Shown here one piece after another: positions 7,171-13,299 of a stretch of 18,267 nucleotides of DNA. Location of the stretch: positions 1-18,267 of the forward strand of contig JBBIQS010000129.1 in the NCBI GenBank assembly GCA_037442205.1, given 5' to 3'. The notes under the pieces were generated by a model that made no database searches, was not told the origin of the DNA, and was given only the letters and a program-made list of their open reading frames with translations. Every line of letters begins with the position of its first letter. Position 1 is the stretch's first letter. The position numbers and the translations under genes were made by a program. The DNA comes from JBBIQS01 sp037442205. GTDB taxonomy: Bacteria > Myxococcota > Myxococcia > Myxococcales > UBA5297.

Positions 7171-7920
7171 ATGGTCGGCTACATCGTCGCCGCGGTCATC
7201 GTACTGGCGCTGTTCGCGGCCAGCGTCCGGATCATCAACGAGTACGAGAACGGCATCATCTTCCGGCTGGGCCGCTTCGCCGGGACCCGCCAACCCGGGC
7301 TGAACCTTATCTTCCCGGCCATCGACCGGATGGTGATCGTCGATCTGCGCACCGTGGCCCGCGACATCCCGCCCCAGGACGTCATCACCCGGGACAACGT
7401 CTCGGTGAAGGTCAACGCGGTGCTCTACTTCCGCGTGGTCCAGGCCGAACGGGCCATCATCCAGGTCGAGGATTTCCTCTACGCCACCAGCCAGCTCGCC
7501 CAGACCACCCTCCGCTCCATCCTCGGCCAGGTGGATCTCGACGACCTGTTGAGCCAGCGCGAGAAGATCAACCACCGCCTGCAGGAAGTGATCGACCAGC
7601 ACACCGAGCCCTGGGGCATCAAGGTGGCCAACGTCGAGGTCAAGGACGTGGACCTGCCGCAGGAGATGCGCCGGGCGATGGCCCGCCAGGCCGAGGCCGA
7701 GCGCGAGCGGCGCGCCAAGATCATCGCTGCCGAGGGCGAGTTCCAGGCCGCCGAGAAGCTGGCCGCCGCCTCGGACATCATCGGCCGCAGCCCCGCCGCC
7801 CTGCAGCTGCGCTACCTGCAGACCCTGGTCGAGGTGGCCGCCGAGAAGAACTCCACCACCATCTTCCCGGTGCCGATCGACCTGATCAGCGCCTTCATGA
7901 AGAAGATGGAAGGCAAGTAG
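7171..7920 (+). CDS. Slipin/stomatin-like SPFH membrane protein
   Basis: The product is 249 aa, starting at the ATG at 7171 behind a GAGGGG ribosome binding site; the open frame upstream of it is not used. One N-terminal membrane span (residues 3-19) is followed by an SPFH/band 7 domain at about 20-185. Slipin hallmarks are EYENGIIFRLGR (24-35), GLNLIFPAID (43-52), DLRTVARDIPPQD (58-70) and RAMARQAEAERERRAKIIAAEGE (168-190). A helical tail follows (191-225). The protein should oligomerise into a ring at the membrane and is the usual partner and substrate of the preceding NfeD protease. The hydrophobic C-terminus (about 231-243) matches the region cleaved by NfeD in archaeal pairs. The stop lies 9 bases before kdd, so cotranscription is likely. 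Confidence 0.92.
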   Translation: MVGYIVAAVIVLALFAASVRIINEYENGIIFRLGRFAGTRQPGLNLIFPAIDRMVIVDLRTVARDIPPQDVITRDNVSVKVNAVLYFRVVQAERAIIQVEDFLYATSQLAQTTLRSILGQVDLDDLLSQREKINHRLQEVIDQHTEPWGIKVANVEVKDVDLPQEMRRAMARQAEAERERRAKIIAAEGEFQAAEKLAAASDIIGRSPAALQLRYLQTLVEVAAEKNSTTIFPVPIDLISAFMKKMEGK

Positions 7921-7929
7921 AGGCTTCCG

Positions 7930-8967
7930 ATGCCTACCGATCCCTACGGCCTGTCGCGCGTCGTTCGCCCCCACGGCGTGCTGCCCCAGCGCGCCGAGGC
8001 CCTCGACCCCAACCTGCCGCTGCGCGATGACGAGCTGCTCATCGACGTCGATCACCTGAACATCGACTCGGCCTCCTTTCGGCAGATCGAGGACGCCGAG
8101 CAGGGCGATCTGGCGGGGATCAAGCGGCACATCGAAAAAATCATTCAGTCTCGCGGCAAGATGCACAACCCGGTCACCGGATCGGGCGGGATGCTACTCG
8201 GGCGCGTGGCTCAGGTGGGCCCGGCCCATCCCGACGCCGGCTCGCTGAAGAAAGGCGACCGCATCGCCACCCTGGTCTCGCTCAGCCTGACCCCGCTCAA
8301 GCTCGAGCGAATCGACGCCATCCACAAAGAGATCGAAAGAGTGGACGTGAAGGCGCAGGCCATCCTCTTCGCGACCGGCCTCTACGCCAAAATCCCCTCC
8401 GATCTGCCGGAGACGCTGGTCCTGGCGGCGCTGGACGTGTGCGGCGCCCCTGCCCACACCGCGCGGATGGTCAAGAAGGGCATGAAGGTGCTGGTGATCG
8501 GCGCCGGAAAGAGCGGCGCGCTGTGCTGCGCCCAGGCCAAGCTCAACGGCGCCAGCCAGGTCATCGCCCTGGACATCTCGCAGCCGGCGCTGGACCGGCT
8601 GAGCAAGGCCGGGGTGGCCGATCAGACCATCGCCGCCGACGCCACCCGGCCGGTGGCGGTGCTGGAGGCGGTGCGGAAGCTGACCGGACCGTCGCTGTGC
8701 GACCTGGTGATCAACTGCGCCAGCGTCCGCGAGACCGAGCTGTCGAGCATCTTGTGCTGCCGGCAGCGGGGCGAGGTGCTCTTCTTCTCAATGGCCACCA
8801 ATTTCACCGCCGCCGCCCTGGGAGCCGAGGGCGTGGGCAAGGACATTGCCCTGTACATCGGCAACGGGTACGCCGAAGGGCACGCCGAGCTGACGCTGAG
8901 GCTCTTGCGCAGCCAACCGGCGCTGCGCGCGCTCTTCGAGGAGCGCTACGTGGGCAAGAAGCCCTGA
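7930..8967 (+). CDS. kdd: L-erythro-3,5-diaminohexanoate dehydrogenase
   Basis: The product is 345 aa, the normal length for Kdd. The enzyme oxidises 3,5-diaminohexanoate with NAD(P)+ to 3-keto-5-aminohexanoate and ammonia in the lysine fermentation pathway. Family-typical segments include GVLPQ (16-20), LNIDSASFRQIE (43-54), GKMHNPVTGSGGML (76-89), DRIATLVSLSLTPL (110-123) and AALDVCGAP (166-174). The dinucleotide-binding loop is VLVIGAGKSG (187-196), followed by FFSMATNF..ALGAEGVGKDI near 285-306. It sits 9 bases after the slipin gene and 15 before an unknown gene. The usual pathway genes (lysine 2,3-aminomutase, the beta-lysine 5,6-aminomutase subunits, keto-acid cleavage enzyme) are not in the window, so a complete pathway cannot be claimed. 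Confidence 0.88.
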   Translation: MPTDPYGLSRVVRPHGVLPQRAEALDPNLPLRDDELLIDVDHLNIDSASFRQIEDAEQGDLAGIKRHIEKIIQSRGKMHNPVTGSGGMLLGRVAQVGPAHPDAGSLKKGDRIATLVSLSLTPLKLERIDAIHKEIERVDVKAQAILFATGLYAKIPSDLPETLVLAALDVCGAPAHTARMVKKGMKVLVIGAGKSGALCCAQAKLNGASQVIALDISQPALDRLSKAGVADQTIAADATRPVAVLEAVRKLTGPSLCDLVINCASVRETELSSILCCRQRGEVLFFSMATNFTAAALGAEGVGKDIALYIGNGYAEGHAELTLRLLRSQPALRALFEERYVGKKP

Positions 8968-8982
8968 CGAGGTTTTCGCAAC

Positions 8983-9540
8983 GTGAGTGAGATCAAGTTC
9001 TTCATGGCCCCCGCGGACGAGGCGGCCTTCTTCGAGATGCTGCTGTCGCGGGAGGACACCCTGGTCCTGCCGGAGCGGTTCTTTCCCACCGCCAATCCCG
9101 AGCCGATCCGCGCCGCGCCGGAGTTCGGGACCCCGCCGCTGATGACCCTGGTCAATCGCCAGGTGACCCCGACCCCCACCTGCACCGCCAAGGGCAGCGG
9201 CGACAAGGCCTCGCAGTTCACCTTCGAGGCCTCCAAGGACTGCCACATCCAGCTCGACCGCTCGCGGCTGGGCGGGATCCCGCATCGCTATTACGTCTTC
9301 GAGAAGCAGTCCCTGCTCGAGGTCGCGCGCCGCGATGGCGAAGTGCTGCGCGCCGGCCGGCTGTACGCCAAGCTAGGCTGGCTCAAGAGCAGCGAGCACA
9401 ACCGCATCGCCAAGGCCTGGTTCGCCTCGTTCGAGGCCTGGTTCCGCGAGCGCTACCGCAAGGTCGGCACCGCCGGGTGGATGATCGGCCCGGAGGCCGA
9501 GAAGCACGCCGCCCATGGCGGGATCTTCGGGGACGGGTGA
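8983..9540 (+). CDS. Unrecognised 185-aa protein downstream of kdd
   Basis: The start is GTG at 8983, 15 bases after the kdd stop and about 10 bases after a GAGG; ATG at 9004 (residue 8) is an alternative. There is no signal peptide or membrane span, so the protein is probably cytoplasmic. Only two cysteines are visible (in PTCTAK and KDCHIQL). The middle has strand-rich sequence (QFTFEAS..CHIQLDRSRLGGIPHRYYVF). The C-terminal third is aromatic and helical (GRLYAKLGWL, then KAWFASFEAWFRERYRKV). No family was recognised. The tight spacing argues for cotranscription with kdd, but no function follows from this. It faces the JAMM gene tail to tail with 20 bases between the stops. Confidence 0.75.
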   Translation: MSEIKFFMAPADEAAFFEMLLSREDTLVLPERFFPTANPEPIRAAPEFGTPPLMTLVNRQVTPTPTCTAKGSGDKASQFTFEASKDCHIQLDRSRLGGIPHRYYVFEKQSLLEVARRDGEVLRAGRLYAKLGWLKSSEHNRIAKAWFASFEAWFRERYRKVGTAGWMIGPEAEKHAAHGGIFGDG

Positions 9541-9560
9541 GCGAACTCGCTCGGCGACCA

Positions 9561-9986
9561 TCAAGGCGGAAAGCACACCCGCTCCAACGCCCGCCAGTCT
9601 CCCTCGCCAGAGAACAGCACGACCTCGCAAGCCCCGTCGGAGCCGATCGCCACGATGATCTGCCGGACTTCCGGCCACGCGATCGTTCCGTCCAGGCTCA
9701 GCAGCCCTTCCCGATCGCGCCGCGAGGGCTGCGCCGAGCCGCCGGGGTGCGAGTGATAGAAGGCGACGAGCCGCCGACCTCGCCGTTCCATCTGCCGCAG
9801 CAGCTTCGCCAGCGCCCCGGGGTCCATTTCGTACTCGCTCGAGCCTCCTGCGGCGAGATTGGGCATCTGGAAGTGGAGGATCTCCCCGGCCTCGCCCGCC
9901 GCCAGCACGCCGCAGACCTCGCGGGGAGCGGCGGCGCGCGCCTCGCGACACAACCACTCCACCAACTCGCCCGAAAGCAGCGCCAA
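9561..9986 (-). CDS. Small JAMM/MPN zinc metallopeptidase
   Basis: The product is 141 aa with a TTG start at 9986, supported by GGAGG seven bases upstream on the minus strand. An ATG slightly upstream is in a different frame. The complete JAMM signature is present: Glu23 in PREVCGV, and His78-x-His80-x7-Ser88-x2-Asp91 in YHSHPGGSAQPSRRD. All zinc ligands and the catalytic Glu are intact. Bacterial members of this size (Mec-like) cleave isopeptide-like bonds at the C-terminus of ubiquitin-like sulfur carriers, as in cysteine synthesis. No sulfur-carrier (ThiS/MoaD-like) or E1/ThiF-like gene is adjacent, so the substrate is unknown. It is convergent with the unknown 185-aa gene and divergent from a small lipoprotein gene. 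Confidence 0.88.
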   Translation of the reverse strand: MALLSGELVEWLCREARAAAPREVCGVLAAGEAGEILHFQMPNLAAGGSSEYEMDPGALAKLLRQMERRGRRLVAFYHSHPGGSAQPSRRDREGLLSLDGTIAWPEVRQIIVAIGSDGACEVVLFSGEGDWRALERVCFPP

Positions 9987-10120
9987 ATGATGGCCTCCAT
10001 GGCCAACTGCGGCGGGAATACGGGCGCGGGACCCAGCGGTTGCCTATCTGCTCGCGGATGAAGGCCCGCCATCTCTGCGCCGTCCCCTCTATGCTATCGC
10101 CTCGCAGCCCCGGAGCCGCC
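9987..10120. promoter_or_regulatory. Divergent region between JAMM and small lipoprotein genes
   Basis: These 134 bases must hold promoters for both flanking genes. On the plus strand TATGCT at 10090-10095 is a plausible -10 for the lipoprotein, with GGAG before its ATG. On the minus strand TATTCC around 10016-10021 is a weak candidate for the JAMM gene. No -35 is convincing. Confidence 0.35.
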
Positions 10121-10504
10121 ATGCACCCGCTCAAATCTCTCTTGCCGGCCGTTTTCGCCGCCTCCGCCCTCTTCGGCTGCGCTCAAAAACCCGCCCAGCC
10201 CTCTCCTCGCCCCCATGAAGCGCAGGCGGTTGACTCCTCGAAGGCTTCGCCCGGCGGTTCCGCCGCGGGGCCCGCTCTTCCCGCTCCCCCGCCTCCCAAC
10301 TCCCCGAGGGCTCGACAGGAGCGGTGCGTGGATCAGTGGCTGGCGCAGAGGAAGCTCAACCCGTTCGGCGACCCGCCGGACACGGTCTACTCGGGCGGAA
10401 GCCCTCTCTTCGACGAGCGGACCGGGCAGACGGCCGATCGTCTGGAGCACGTCTTCCGGAAGCACCCCCAGGCGCGCGAGCACTGCGAGCTCAGCGCCCA
10501 GTAG
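10121..10504 (+). CDS. Small periplasmic lipoprotein, conserved-looking Cys/Trp domain
   Basis: The product is 127 aa. ATG at 10121 is preferred over the upstream in-frame start because it directly precedes a lipoprotein signal with lipobox ALFGC (Cys20) and has GGAG just upstream. Residues about 21-64 are Pro/Ala/Ser-rich and probably a flexible tether. A compact C-terminal domain follows: RCVDQWLAQRKLNPFGDPPD, then YSGGSPLFDERTGQTADRLEHVFRKHP and a final HC. Two cysteines (in RCVD and EHC) could form a disulphide that closes the domain. The sequence looks like a small conserved module rather than random sequence, but I cannot name a characterised family. The gene ends 47 bases before the histidine kinase gene, which has its own -10-like element. 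Confidence 0.75.
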   Translation: MHPLKSLLPAVFAASALFGCAQKPAQPSPRPHEAQAVDSSKASPGGSAAGPALPAPPPPNSPRARQERCVDQWLAQRKLNPFGDPPDTVYSGGSPLFDERTGQTADRLEHVFRKHPQAREHCELSAQ

Positions 10505-10537
10505 CGCCGGCCGGCTCGCGGTCGAGGCGCACTCGCG

Positions 10538-10545
10538 GCTAGAAT
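10538..10545 (+). promoter_or_regulatory. Putative -10 of a leaderless histidine kinase transcript
   Basis: GCTAGAAT (TAGAAT matches five of six bases of TATAAT) ends 6 bases before the GTG start at 10552. There is no Shine-Dalgarno sequence between them, so the message is probably leaderless. This repeats the arrangement upstream of the sigma factor gene. Confidence 0.5.
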
Positions 10546-10551
10546 CCGCCC

Positions 10552-11796
10552 GTGACCCTGCCCGCCCTCACTCCCTTTGCGCCTTCCGCGGGCGGCTCCG
10601 ACGCCGGCCCCGACCAGAGCTGGGCCCAGGAGAAGTTCGTCACCCGCGCCCGCACGCTCTTCTATACGCGGCTGGCGTTCCTGGCGATCGGCCTGGGGCT
10701 GCTGGCCATCCCCACCTGGAGCGCGATCTTCGGCATCCACGGCTACACCGGGTTCGTCGTCTACTTCGGGATGCTGTTCTACAGCATCGCCAACTACCTG
10801 GTGGTCGAGCACCCCACCTTCGGCAGGGCCACCACCTTCATCACCCTGTGCCTCGACCTGCTGGTGATGGTCTACCTGATCGAAGCCTCCGGCGGCCTCA
10901 AGAGCCCGCTGATGGCCACCGAGCTGATGTTCACGACGCTGTTCGTGATCCTCTTCCCCAAGCCGCTGGCCATCCTCCCGCCGCTGCTGACCCTGCCGGT
11001 GGTGGCCAAGCTCGACCAGCTGCTGGCCACCCGCGAGCTGGGCGTCCTCGAGCTGCTGATCCTGCTCTGGTACTCGGCCATCAACTTCATCGTGGTCTAC
11101 GTGATGGTCTACCTCAACGAGCGCGAGGACGCCTCCCACCGCAGCGTGGTCCAGCTCGAGCGCGACCTGCAGCAGCTGGCGGTGGTCGAGGAGCGCAATC
11201 GGCTCTCCCGCGAGATCCACGACGGCCTGGGGGCCTCGCTCTCCTCGCTGATCATCCAGGCCGAGTACCTGGGCAGCCTGGCCAACGAGGAGACGCTCAA
11301 GCACGAGATCGCCGAGCTGAAGAGCTGCGCCGAGGAATCGATCGACGAGCTGCGCCGCTCGCTGCGGATGATGCGCTCCGAGTTCGAGCTGCTGCCGGCG
11401 GTGGAGGACTACTGCCGGACCTTCTCCGAGCGCAGCAAGCTGCCGGTGGCGGTCGAGCGCAAGGGGACCCCGCGCGAGCTGAGCAACGAGGCCCAGCTGA
11501 CCATCTTCCGGGTGCTGCAGGAGGCGCTGGCCAACGCCCGCAAGCACGCCCAGGCCAAGAAGGTGCTGGTCTCGCTCGACGACCGCGGCGACGGGGTGCT
11601 GGTGGGCGTGGACGACGACGGGGTCGGCTTCAGTCCGGCGTCCCAGCCGCTGGGGCACTACGGGTTGACCAACATGCGCGAGCGCGCCAGCAAGGTCGGC
11701 GGCGAGGTGGCGGTCAACAGCGAGCCGGGCCAGGGAACGCGCATCCGCCTCTTCATCCCCTACCCGCCGGCGCCGTTCCGGCTCGCCGGCCGCTGA
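10552..11796 (+). CDS. NarL-type sensor histidine kinase, six membrane spans
   Basis: The product is 414 aa with a GTG start placed by the -10-like element just upstream. Six hydrophobic segments (about 37-54, 66-82, 95-112, 121-135, 137-152, 166-187) form an N-terminal membrane sensor with very short loops, so the stimulus may be membrane-borne or small. A HisKA_3 dimerisation domain follows, with EERNRLSREIHDGLGASL carrying the phosphorylated His223. The ATP-binding domain has an N-box (EALANARKH, 325-332), a G1 box (DDDGVGF, 354-360), GLTNMRERA (371-379) and GQGT (393-396). All catalytic elements are intact. The response regulator begins 16 bases downstream and is the obvious partner. Confidence 0.92.
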   Translation: MTLPALTPFAPSAGGSDAGPDQSWAQEKFVTRARTLFYTRLAFLAIGLGLLAIPTWSAIFGIHGYTGFVVYFGMLFYSIANYLVVEHPTFGRATTFITLCLDLLVMVYLIEASGGLKSPLMATELMFTTLFVILFPKPLAILPPLLTLPVVAKLDQLLATRELGVLELLILLWYSAINFIVVYVMVYLNEREDASHRSVVQLERDLQQLAVVEERNRLSREIHDGLGASLSSLIIQAEYLGSLANEETLKHEIAELKSCAEESIDELRRSLRMMRSEFELLPAVEDYCRTFSERSKLPVAVERKGTPRELSNEAQLTIFRVLQEALANARKHAQAKKVLVSLDDRGDGVLVGVDDDGVGFSPASQPLGHYGLTNMRERASKVGGEVAVNSEPGQGTRIRLFIPYPPAPFRLAGR

Positions 11797-11812
11797 GTCT
11801 CCTGGAGGCCCC

Positions 11813-12499
11813 TTGGATCCGAACGTCCCTCAGAAGATCAAGGTGCTGGTGGTCGAGGACCAGCCCAAGATCCTGCGCAACCAGCTCAAGCTGCTAGAGT
11901 CGGTCCCGGAGGTGGAGATCGTCGGCACCGCCATGAGCGGCGAGGCGGCCCTCGACGAGATTCCCCGCGCCACCCCCGACGTGCTGCTGCTCGACCTGGG
12001 CCTGCCGCGCATGAGCGGCATCGACGTCACCCGCGAGGTCAAGGCCCGCTGGCCCAAGGTCGAGATCCTGATCTTCACCATCTTCGACGAGGAGGAGAAG
12101 GTCCTGGAGGCGATCAAGGCCGGGGCCTCCGGCTATCTGCTCAAGGGCGCCACCTCGGAGAAGATCATCGAGGCCCTGCGCGACGTGGTCGCCGGCGGCA
12201 CGGTGATCCAGCCCAGCCTGGCGCGCAACCTTCTCCGGCACTTCCGCGCCGCCGAGCCCACCGCTCCGGCCCAGCCCCAGGCCGGCCAGCCTGAGGAGGG
12301 CCGGGCGCTCTCCGAGCGCGAGCGGCAGATCCTGCAGCTCATCGCCAAGGGCGTCTCCAACAGCGAGGCCGCCAAGGTCCTGAGCCTGTCCAAGGCGACG
12401 ATCCGCACCCACCTCGAACACATCTACCAGAAGCTCGAGGTCACCAACCGCGTCGAGGCGGTCACCGAGGGCATCCGCAAGGGGCTTATCGACGTCTAG
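11813..12499 (+). CDS. NarL/LuxR-type response regulator
   Basis: The product is 228 aa. The start is TTG at 11813, with GGAGG four bases upstream; no better start exists before the receiver domain begins. The receiver (about 9-125) has the acidic pair Glu15/Asp16, phospho-acceptor Asp61 (DVLLLDLGLPRMSG), switch Thr89 and Lys111. A Pro/Ala/Gln linker (145-158) joins it to a LuxR-type helix-turn-helix at about 163-225 (ALSERERQILQLIAKGVSNSEAAKVL, then KATIRTHLEHIYQKL). It should dimerise on DNA after phosphorylation by the preceding kinase. Its target sites cannot be identified. The gene ends 8 bases from the convergent barrel gene. Confidence 0.93.
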   Translation: MDPNVPQKIKVLVVEDQPKILRNQLKLLESVPEVEIVGTAMSGEAALDEIPRATPDVLLLDLGLPRMSGIDVTREVKARWPKVEILIFTIFDEEEKVLEAIKAGASGYLLKGATSEKIIEALRDVVAGGTVIQPSLARNLLRHFRAAEPTAPAQPQAGQPEEGRALSERERQILQLIAKGVSNSEAAKVLSLSKATIRTHLEHIYQKLEVTNRVEAVTEGIRKGLIDV

Positions 12500-12507
12500 T
12501 CGCGCCC

Positions 12508-13071
12508 TCAGAACTGGGCGCCCAGCGACAGGCTGGCCGAGACCAGGCTGCCGGAGCCCTGGCGGTAGGCGTTCCCCTCTGCCGGCAGCCCGATGCCGAC
12601 CCGGGCGCCCACCCGCAGCACCGACGGCTCCCAGCTCAGCCCCAGCGCCACCGGAGCCACCGGCGAGATCGCCCGCTTGAAGTTGGGCCCCGCCGCCCCG
12701 CTCGACGGCGCGGTGAGCGCCGCCCCGGCTCCGACCTCGAGATAGGGCTTGAGCGCCCACGGCTCGGGGCTGACGCGGACCAGGGCGCCGGCCGCGTTGC
12801 GGCTGAGCAGCGGCGGGCTCGCGTCCACGATGGCGTCCACCGCGTCCAGCTGGTTGGAGCTTCCCTGGTAGAAGGCGCCAACCGAGAACAGCCGGCTCAG
12901 CCGGCTCGTGGCGCGCAGGCCCCAGCTGGCCCCCGGCCGCACGACCTGTCCCATCGCGCCGGTGTAGACCCCCAGCCCGGCGTCGGCGTCCAGCGCCAGC
13001 CGGCGCGACTCGGCCAGCGCCGCCGACGAAACCAGCAACAGCATCGACAGCCCCACCGCACGCCCGGCCAT
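12508..13071 (-). CDS. Small outer-membrane beta-barrel protein
   Basis: The product is 187 aa, starting at ATG 13071 with GGGAGG five bases upstream; the longer open frame to 13215 lacks support. A signal peptide (MAGRAVGLSMLLLVSSAALA, cleavage after Ala20) leads into alternating strand-like sequence with Gly, Ser and aromatic residues (LDADAGLGVYTGAM, WGLRATSRL, LFSVGAFYQGS, LKPYLEVGAGAAL, LRVGARVGIGLP). It ends in SLSLGAQF, a C-terminal Phe typical of proteins assembled by the BAM complex. The size suggests an eight-stranded barrel. No enzymatic motif is seen. It lies downstream of, and on the same strand as, a larger barrel gene, but hairpins separate them. Confidence 0.8.
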   Translation of the reverse strand: MAGRAVGLSMLLLVSSAALAESRRLALDADAGLGVYTGAMGQVVRPGASWGLRATSRLSRLFSVGAFYQGSSNQLDAVDAIVDASPPLLSRNAAGALVRVSPEPWALKPYLEVGAGAALTAPSSGAAGPNFKRAISPVAPVALGLSWEPSVLRVGARVGIGLPAEGNAYRQGSGSLVSASLSLGAQF

Positions 13072-13202
13072 CCGCGCCTCCCTCGGCTTCGCCGCCGAAG
13101 ACGGCACCGGCCCCGAGCGCTGCGCCTGCCGCACCCAGGTCAGGAGCCGATCCCGCCGCCCTTGCCGTCTGCCCGGAGCGCTGGGGCGCTCGGGGCTGGG
13201 CC

Positions 13203-13238
13203 GGGGAAGAGGCACTGCCGCGGCCTGGCCTCTTCCCC
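13203..13238. terminator. Strong inverted repeat, 11-bp arms
   Basis: GGGGAAGAGGC (13203-13213) is perfectly complementary to GCCTCTTCCCC (13228-13238), with a 14-base loop that holds its own GC palindrome. It lies between two minus-strand barrel genes and may stop transcription from the upstream one. No T-tract follows on either strand, so the terminator call is tentative. Confidence 0.45.
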
Positions 13239-13252
13239 TGCCGGTTGCTCCT

Positions 13253-13279
13253 CGGCCGGCGGTCGAATCCCGCCGGCCG
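13253..13279 (-). terminator. Strong inverted repeat, 10-bp arms, after the barrel gene stop
   Basis: CGGCCGGCGG (13253-13262) pairs perfectly with CCGCCGGCCG (13270-13279) around a 7-base loop. It begins about 20 bases beyond the stop of the barrel gene at 13300, the usual place for a terminator, but lacks a T-tract. With the next hairpin it forms a tandem pair. Confidence 0.5.
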
Positions 13280-13299
13280 GTCCCCGATTCACCGGGCAG

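Noticed and set aside
5515..8166. An 883-codon open frame on the minus strand
   Set aside because: It lies opposite the well-supported nfeD, slipin and kdd genes, has no recognisable domain, and its His/Asp/Gly/Leu-rich sequence is what antisense GC-rich coding DNA gives.
10215..11897. A 560-codon plus-strand frame across the small lipoprotein and histidine kinase genes
   Set aside because: It is an Arg/Pro/Ala-rich shadow in another frame of the histidine kinase, whose own frame has all catalytic motifs.
13072..13215. Longer start for the small barrel protein
   Set aside because: The extra residues are Arg/Pro-rich and would bury the clear signal peptide; ATG 13071 has a strong ribosome binding site.
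13203..13279. CRISPR-like or mobile-element ends
   Set aside because: There are only two unrelated hairpins, with no regular direct repeats, spacers, transposase gene or target duplication.
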